From Nitrosospira briensis (GTDB taxonomy: Bacteria; Pseudomonadota; Gammaproteobacteria; Burkholderiales; Nitrosomonadaceae): 64,000 bases of DNA. The stretch spans positions 1 to 64,000 of the forward strand of contig NZ_FOVJ01000002.1 in the NCBI RefSeq assembly GCF_900115125.1, in the 5' to 3' direction. Below, piece by piece: positions 58,892 through 64,000 of the stretch. Numbering within the stretch: position 1 is the stretch's first letter; every line of letters starts with the position of its first letter. A program made the position numbers and the translations under genes. The notes beneath the pieces were generated by a model that was given only the letters and a program-made list of their open reading frames with translations, did not search any database and was not told the DNA's origin.

Positions 58892-59305
58892 CTACCAGGG
58901 TTTCACTACCACGAGTATCACCACGCCAATCAGGATCAACACCGGAACTTCATTGAACCAGCGATAATAAACATGGCCGCGCCGGTTGCGATCATGCTTG
59001 AAGTCTGCCAGCAGCCTCCCACAATACAGGTGATAAGCGATCAGCATCACCACCAGTGCCAGCTTGGCATGCAACCAGCCGCCAGAAATACCATACCCTA
59101 GCCAGAGCCATAGGCCGAAGACGACGGTCAGGACCAAGCTCGGCGCCATGATCCCATAGTAGAGCTTTCGCTCCATTATCTTGAAACGCTCGATACCCGG
59201 CTGGTCTTCACACATCGCATGATAGACAAACAGGCGCGGCAAATAAAATAATCCAGCGAACCAGGTCACCACGAAAATGATGTGCAGCGATTTTATCCAG
59301 AGCAT
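58892..59305 (-). CDS. hemJ: HemJ-type protoporphyrinogen oxidase
   Basis: A 137-residue, four-helix membrane protein of the HemJ/CopD group. The start MLWIKSLHIIFVVTWFAGLF with its heme-ligand histidine and LPRLFVYHAM is the classic HemJ pattern, and the lysine in GWLHAKLALV is conserved. It oxidises protoporphyrinogen IX in heme synthesis. A longer reading adds 31 residues without family likeness. It lies 63 bases upstream of aroB. Confidence 0.92.
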   Translation of the reverse strand: MLWIKSLHIIFVVTWFAGLFYLPRLFVYHAMCEDQPGIERFKIMERKLYYGIMAPSLVLTVVFGLWLWLGYGISGGWLHAKLALVVMLIAYHLYCGRLLADFKHDRNRRGHVYYRWFNEVPVLILIGVVILVVVKPW

Positions 59306-59508
59306 GGAATTATTGCGCAGGGAGTGCCAAATGGTTTCATTATGGGTCCGAAAATCATCATCGCAATGCGGACAAACGAGTATACGATGACCGATCAATG
59401 GGGAATGAACAATACTCTACGGAGCATGGGGCTCGCAAAAGATCAAGTCCATAAATCCTGTCGGGGTGTCATGGCCTTGAATACGCAGGACGGAAAATAA
59501 TCTGATGC

Positions 59509-60069
59509 TTATACAGCAATAACCTCGAGATCGGGTTCGATCGACCTCAACATATTCTGGATACCCCTCAGCGTGCCCGAGATTGAGCTTGGGCACGTCC
59601 CGCAGGCCCCCTGGTAGTGAACGCTGAGCCTGTTTCCTTCCAGGCCGAGTACATGGAGATCGCCACCGTCGTTCTGGAGATAGGGACGCACTTCCTCGTC
59701 AAGCAAGGAGTTGATGATTTCGAGGCGTTGCCGATCCTCGGGGCTCAGCCCCGCAATTTCAGCGGTTGCGGTTGCAACGGTAGCGGCTGAGTGTGCATCC
59801 GCCGCTGGCGCGGCGCGTATCGGGTCGGCTACTTCGCGTGCCAGGTCCTGCCAGTCCGCGCCTCCATCCTGCGTGACCGTTATCCAGCGATCGACGTAAA
59901 ATACATTGGTCACATGATCAATATCGAACAGCGCTGCGGCAAGCGGATCATCCTGTGCCTGCTCGGCATTGTCATACGAGCGTGTCACGCCCCAGGTCAA
60001 CGGCTCCTTCAGAACGAATTTCAGGGCATTGCGATTAGGCGTGCCTTCTATTTCAGCTATTTTCGGCAT
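59509..60069 (-). CDS. Nfu-like Fe-S carrier (NifU N- and C-type domains)
   Basis: A 186-residue protein: an Nfu N-terminal domain (about 5-75), a disordered alanine-rich linker (about 85-105), and a NifU C-terminal domain with the cluster-binding CGTC in QGACGTCPSS. It carries [4Fe-4S] clusters to target enzymes. AGGAG precedes the ATG and it lies 12 bases after sufU as the last gene of the suf operon; many suf operons end instead in sufT or iscA-like genes. Confidence 0.9.
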   Translation of the reverse strand: MPKIAEIEGTPNRNALKFVLKEPLTWGVTRSYDNAEQAQDDPLAAALFDIDHVTNVFYVDRWITVTQDGGADWQDLAREVADPIRAAPAADAHSAATVATATAEIAGLSPEDRQRLEIINSLLDEEVRPYLQNDGGDLHVLGLEGNRLSVHYQGACGTCPSSISGTLRGIQNMLRSIEPDLEVIAV

Positions 60070-60081
60070 TTCCTGCTCCTT

Positions 60082-60564
60082 TCACGCATCGCCAATGGCG
60101 GCATGCATCGGATCATCCTCGGCTTCAGTCGAGGTAGTGGTAACAGAATTGAGCGCAGCATGCAATGTATGCCACGGCAGAATGGCGCACTTCACTCGCG
60201 TAGGCAGGTCGCGTACCCCGGCGAACACTGTGAGCCGCCCCAAATGATGCTCGGCATCAAGATTGAGCGCGCCGGTAGCCATATCGCGGAATTCCTTGAT
60301 CAAGGTTTCGGCGTCCTCACGAGTCTTGCCTTTCACAACAGTGGTCATCATTGAGGCGGACGCCTTGCAGATCGCGCACGACTCGCCATGAAACGCGATT
60401 CGATCGATGAGTTCGCCTTCGAGATTGAGCGCTATGTCGAGGTGATCGCCGCACAGGGGGTTATGACCCACCGCATGATGGCTTGCCTTATCAAGGGTGC
60501 CGTAGTTGCGGGGTTTCTTGTTGTGATCAAGAATGACTTCTTGATAAAGCGATTTGCTATTCAT
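60082..60564 (-). CDS. sufU: SufU, sulfur-transfer protein of the SUF system
   Basis: A 160-residue IscU-like protein. The three cysteines are in NPLCGDHL, ESCAICKAS and VKCAILPWH. The SufU-specific insertion between the second and third (about 95-125, with LGRLTVFAGVRDLPTR) identifies SufU rather than IscU. In Bacillus, SufU is a zinc protein that accepts sulfur from SufS and replaces SufE. Its ATG overlaps the sufS stop by one base (TGATG). The last ~20 residues are an acidic tail. Confidence 0.93.
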   Translation of the reverse strand: MNSKSLYQEVILDHNKKPRNYGTLDKASHHAVGHNPLCGDHLDIALNLEGELIDRIAFHGESCAICKASASMMTTVVKGKTREDAETLIKEFRDMATGALNLDAEHHLGRLTVFAGVRDLPTRVKCAILPWHTLHAALNSVTTTSTEAEDDPMHAAIGDA

Positions 60565-61823
60565 CAGGTAAAAATCTTTTGCACAGTTCTGATGCCCGCG
60601 ATAAACGCGTCTACCTCGGACATCGTATTATAAAACGCAAATGAGGCGCGCGTAGTTGCAGGCACCTTAAGGCGCAGCATCACGGGCTGCACGCAATGAT
60701 GACCGGTTCGAACTGCAACCCCTTCGTGATTCAGAAGCGTTCCGATATCGTGCGGGTGCACACCTTTGACCTCAAAGGACAACACGGCGGTTTTCGCAGC
60801 AGCGGTGCCGATAATACGCACGTCCGGCAAATCGCGCATTTGCTCCGTTGCATAGTTGAGGAGTTGAAGCTCATACGCGGCGATTGCATCCATCCCGATC
60901 CCGGATAAATAATCGACTGCGGCGCCGAGTCCGACCGCAGGCGCAATTGGCGGCGTACCGGCCTCAAATTTGTGCGGAATGGAATTATAGGTCGTTCTTT
61001 CAAATGTCACGGACAAAATCATATCGCCGCCGCCTTTGAACGGCTGCATGCGCTCAAGCAACTCTGCCTTGCCGTAAAGGATGCCTATGCCTGTCGGGCC
61101 GCACATCTTGTGACCTGAAAAAGCATAGAAATCGCAGTCGAGATCCTGCACGTCCACATTCATGTGCGGCGCGGCCTGAGCGCCATCAACCAGCACGGGT
61201 ACTCCGCGCGCATGGGCGAACGCGATCATTTGTTTGACTGGATTAATCGTGCCCAGCGCGTTCGACACATGCAGCACACCAACAAATTTCGTACGGTCGG
61301 TAAAAAGGCTCTCATACTCATCGACAAGAAGCTCGCCCGCGTCATTGATGGGCACGACGCGTATCGTCGCACCCTTTTCTTCCGCGAGCATTTGCCATGG
61401 AACAATATTGGAGTGATGCTCAAGCGTGGTCAGAATGATTTCGTCACCCGAGCCTATGAATTTGCGGCCGTATCCGTGCATTACGAGATTAATCGAATCC
61501 GTGGTGCCGCTGGTGAAGATAACTTCCCTATCTTCGCGCGCATTGATAAAACGCTGCAGCTTGCGGCGTGATTCCTCGTATTCTGCCGTGGCCGTTTCCG
61601 ATAAATAATGCACGCCGCGATTTATATTGGCATGCTGGCTCGTCTGATAACGAACGAGGCGGTCGATTACGGGCTGTGGCATCTGACTCGATGCGGCATT
61701 ATCCAAGTAAACCAATGGCTTGTCGTCGATCCGGAGCTTGAGGATCGGAAACTCGGCGCGTATACGCTCGACATCGAATGTCGAAGTGAATTGCGGTCTT
61801 AAAGTGGAATCTATGATCTTCAT
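60564..61823 (-). CDS. sufS: Cysteine desulfurase SufS
   Basis: A 419-residue PLP enzyme that removes sulfur from cysteine. The PLP lysine is in FYAFSGHKMCGPTG, with TLEHHSNIVPW and the catalytic cysteine in RTGHHCVQPVM on a short loop, as in group II SufS enzymes. It starts two bases after the sufD stop and runs into sufU. The pairing with SufU, not SufE, implies the Bacillus-type transfer route. Confidence 0.95.
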   Translation of the reverse strand: MKIIDSTLRPQFTSTFDVERIRAEFPILKLRIDDKPLVYLDNAASSQMPQPVIDRLVRYQTSQHANINRGVHYLSETATAEYEESRRKLQRFINAREDREVIFTSGTTDSINLVMHGYGRKFIGSGDEIILTTLEHHSNIVPWQMLAEEKGATIRVVPINDAGELLVDEYESLFTDRTKFVGVLHVSNALGTINPVKQMIAFAHARGVPVLVDGAQAAPHMNVDVQDLDCDFYAFSGHKMCGPTGIGILYGKAELLERMQPFKGGGDMILSVTFERTTYNSIPHKFEAGTPPIAPAVGLGAAVDYLSGIGMDAIAAYELQLLNYATEQMRDLPDVRIIGTAAAKTAVLSFEVKGVHPHDIGTLLNHEGVAVRTGHHCVQPVMLRLKVPATTRASFAFYNTMSEVDAFIAGIRTVQKIFT

Positions 61824-61825
61824 TG

Positions 61826-63151
61826 TCAGTTTCTTTTAGTCTGTTCGAGCACAGTCTGCTCAAGCCGGTGCTTGAGCGACGCGACCGGAATGCGGTCGAT
61901 AATTTCAGCACCGAATGCATAAGTCAGCAGATTGCGCGCGGCCAAGCCGGATAACCCGCGGCTCTCGAGATAAAACAGTTCCTCGTTATCGAGTTGACCA
62001 ACGGTTGCGCCGTGCGCGCACTTTACATCATCCGCAAATATTTCCAGCTGAGGCTTGGTGTCGACGCGCGCCTTCGCGTTCAGCAACAGGCTGCGGTTTG
62101 ACTGTGCGGAATCGGTGTGCTGGGCTCCCGCACGGACTACGATCTTGCCATTGAATACCGCGTGCCCGGCGCCATCCACGATACATTTGTGTGCCTGCCG
62201 GCTTGTACAGCTGGGCCGCGCATGATCTATGCAGGTATGGGTATCGGCAAGTTGCCGTCCGCTTATCAATGCCAGTCCATCAACCGTGCATTCGGCGCCT
62301 TCGTCTGCGAGCAGCACATTCAGATCATAGCGTGAAATCCGTGCGCCAAGCGCGACGCTGACTGATCGGTAGCGGCTTGCACGAGCGAGCGATACTGCAC
62401 AGTTCCCAATATGAAAAGCCTGCGTACTATCGCGCTGGATCCGGACATGATCAACCTGAGCATTATCTTTCAGCACGATCTCGGTTACCGCATTGGTGAC
62501 ATAGGCTTCTTCCCCTTCTTGCCCTAGCGTAACGTAATCCTCCACAATTGTTACCGCACTGCCTGATTCGGCAATCAGAAGGCAACGGGGATGGCTTGCC
62601 GCTCCCGGTTGAGTAGAAACGGACAACACATGTACGGGCGCCTCGACCGCCGCATTTCGCGGCGCAACGATTACCGCCCCATGTTGCAGGAATGCAGTAT
62701 TGAGCGCGGCGAACAGATTATCCTCAAACCCGGCGTGACGACCGAGATGCGGCTCTATGGCTGCCGCATGCCTCGGGACAGCAGCCGAAAGATCCGTGAT
62801 TATCAACCCGGATTCCCCCGCTTTGCCCTGCTGGGTGGAAAATTGCGGCATGTAAGTTCCGTCGACGAATACGAGCCGGATGGCCGCCTCGTCCAGATAA
62901 AAACGTTCCAGGTCCGTGGCTTGCAGTGTCGATATCACGCGTGCAGGCTGAAACGAGAGCTTGGCGAGCGGCGTAATATCGGTAAAGCGCCAATCCTCAT
63001 CGCGCGTGGTTGGGAGCTTCAGCGTGCCGACACGGTCAACGGCGCTTGCGCGCAACTGATTAAACCATGCCAGAGGACTTGGCGGCAGTTGTGGCTGCCC
63101 CTGAAGCAGGCTATCGAGATAGCTGTTGCCGGTAACCATGCTCATGCTCAA
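61826..63151 (-). CDS. sufD: SufD, Fe-S scaffold subunit
   Basis: A 441-residue SufBD-family protein with the C-terminal beta-helix. Signs include [52 protein letters not shown] with [15 protein letters not shown], and [22 protein letters not shown]. It forms SufBC2D with its neighbours, and its start overlaps the sufC stop by four bases. Confidence 0.95.
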   Translation of the reverse strand: MSMSMVTGNSYLDSLLQGQPQLPPSPLAWFNQLRASAVDRVGTLKLPTTRDEDWRFTDITPLAKLSFQPARVISTLQATDLERFYLDEAAIRLVFVDGTYMPQFSTQQGKAGESGLIITDLSAAVPRHAAAIEPHLGRHAGFEDNLFAALNTAFLQHGAVIVAPRNAAVEAPVHVLSVSTQPGAASHPRCLLIAESGSAVTIVEDYVTLGQEGEEAYVTNAVTEIVLKDNAQVDHVRIQRDSTQAFHIGNCAVSLARASRYRSVSVALGARISRYDLNVLLADEGAECTVDGLALISGRQLADTHTCIDHARPSCTSRQAHKCIVDGAGHAVFNGKIVVRAGAQHTDSAQSNRSLLLNAKARVDTKPQLEIFADDVKCAHGATVGQLDNEELFYLESRGLSGLAARNLLTYAFGAEIIDRIPVASLKHRLEQTVLEQTKRN

Positions 63152-63936
63152 GCTCCGATCGCGGAACGTCGCTCAGCGCCAACCCAATCGTAGCCCCGCG
63201 TTTCGAGATCGAGCGCAAGTTCTTTGCCGCCAGTCTTGATAATCCGCCCCCCCTGCATCACGTGCACATAATCGGGCACAATATAATTAAGCATGCGCTG
63301 ATAGTGCGTCACCAATATGATTGCATTGTCCCTGGTCGCGAGCTTGTTTACGCCAGTTGTAACAATTCTGAGCGCGTCGATGTCAAGGCCGGAGTCCGTC
63401 TCGTCGAGAATGGCCAGCCGCGGCTCAAGCAGCGCCATCTGCAATATTTCATTCCGCTTCTTCTCGCCGCCCGAAAAACCTTCGTTCACGCCGCGATCCA
63501 GAAAATCCGGATTCATGTCCAGCAGTTTCATCTTCTCGCGCACGAAATCCTCAAACTCGAGCGGATCAAGTTCGTCCTTGCCTCGCTGTGCCTGTACGGT
63601 ATTGTATGCAAGGCGCAGGAAATGACTATTCGAGACGCCTGGTATTTCTATGGGATACTGAAAAGCGAGAAATACGCCGGCACGCGCGCGCTCTTCGGGC
63701 TCGAGACCAAGCAGATCGTTGCCTTCGAACACGACTGAACCAGCCGTTACCGTGTAAGCGTTATGGCCGGCGAGCACTTTTGCGAGCGTGCTTTTGCCAG
63801 AACCGTTCGTTCCCATGATCGCGTGTATTTCACCGCTTCTAACCGTCAGGTCAATGCCCTTGAGTATTTCGATGCCGCTTACAGTTGCCCGCAAGCCACG
63901 TATTTCGAGCAGCTTTCTGCTGTCCTGATGAATCAT
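63148..63936 (-). CDS. sufC: SufC, Fe-S assembly ATPase
   Basis: A 262-residue ABC-type ATPase of the SufBC2D scaffold. Walker [10 protein letters not shown], signature [17 protein letters not shown], Walker [13 protein letters not shown] and switch [12 protein letters not shown] are intact. It overlaps sufB by four bases (ATGA) and sufD by four. Typical length. Confidence 0.96.
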   Translation of the reverse strand: MIHQDSRKLLEIRGLRATVSGIEILKGIDLTVRSGEIHAIMGTNGSGKSTLAKVLAGHNAYTVTAGSVVFEGNDLLGLEPEERARAGVFLAFQYPIEIPGVSNSHFLRLAYNTVQAQRGKDELDPLEFEDFVREKMKLLDMNPDFLDRGVNEGFSGGEKKRNEILQMALLEPRLAILDETDSGLDIDALRIVTTGVNKLATRDNAIILVTHYQRMLNYIVPDYVHVMQGGRIIKTGGKELALDLETRGYDWVGAERRSAIGA

Positions 63937-64000
63937 CCGACACTCCCTTCAAGCTTGAATTCAAGCAGTTTTGTCGCTTCGACCGCGAACTCCATAGGCA
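63933..64000 (-). CDS. sufB: SufB, C-terminal end (cut by window edge)
   Basis: The last 22 codons are visible: [20 protein letters not shown] then glycine and stop. This ending is characteristic of SufB. The stop overlaps the sufC start (ATGA). The rest and the operon promoter lie outside the window. Confidence 0.85.
   Translation of the reverse strand, partial: PMEFAVEATKLLEFKLEGSVG

Overview
This 64 kb window is ordinary-density bacterial chromosome and fits a betaproteobacterial autotroph. The best guess is a Nitrosospira-like member of the Nitrosomonadaceae. That rests on gene content and the flavour of the protein sequences: PPi-dependent phosphofructokinase beside a K+-independent H+-pyrophosphatase, a DabA/DabB inorganic-carbon uptake pair, a glycogen cluster with two GH57 enzymes, and an aroB-dgt pair. 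No ammonia-oxidation, rRNA or tRNA gene lies in the window, so the assignment is inference.

Left part (1-13 kb). The window opens inside an IS3-type insertion sequence. Next is a Cache-domain histidine kinase with a LuxR-type regulator, divergent from cstA and its small partner (ybdD/yjiX family). Then come adk (with a puzzling start), pfp and hppA, which together suggest glycolysis and energy conservation run on pyrophosphate. Small metabolic genes follow: a GlcG/HbpS-like protein, an AI-2E-family exporter and two short-chain dehydrogenases.

Iron and signalling (13-21 kb). A perfect 7-1-7 Fur box sits between a small basic protein of unknown function and an fbpABC ferric-iron importer. The fbpA-fbpB gap holds a GC-rich run of hairpins. 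A lipoprotein and a NarL-type two-component system follow; its kinase carries a recent in-frame tandem duplication of its 121-residue sensory segment.

Repair and glycogen (21-42 kb). A thiopurine methyltransferase and mltB precede an fdxA-addB-addA block (minus strand). The glycogen region has glgC plus two GH57 enzymes on the minus strand, glgB and glgA on the plus strand, and a convergent glgP. It appears to be a complete synthesis and breakdown set in which GH57 enzymes may replace GlgX/MalQ.

Carbon uptake (42-55 kb). Housekeeping genes (orn, M48 protease, phhB, rsgA) are followed by a minus-strand block. In transcription order it is an OmpR-type regulator and kinase, dabA, dabB, a possible 50-residue small protein, and a SulP anion transporter. 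I read this as a candidate regulated inorganic-carbon acquisition locus.

Right end (55-64 kb). hemE, dgt, aroB, hemJ and a tightly packed suf operon (sufB partial, sufC, sufD, sufS, sufU, and an Nfu-like protein) close the window. I saw no CRISPR array, prophage or obvious defence island. The most interesting leads are the dab/SulP/two-component block, the duplicated kinase sensor, the adk start, the fbp spacer with the FbpC cysteine cluster, and the glgB upstream region.
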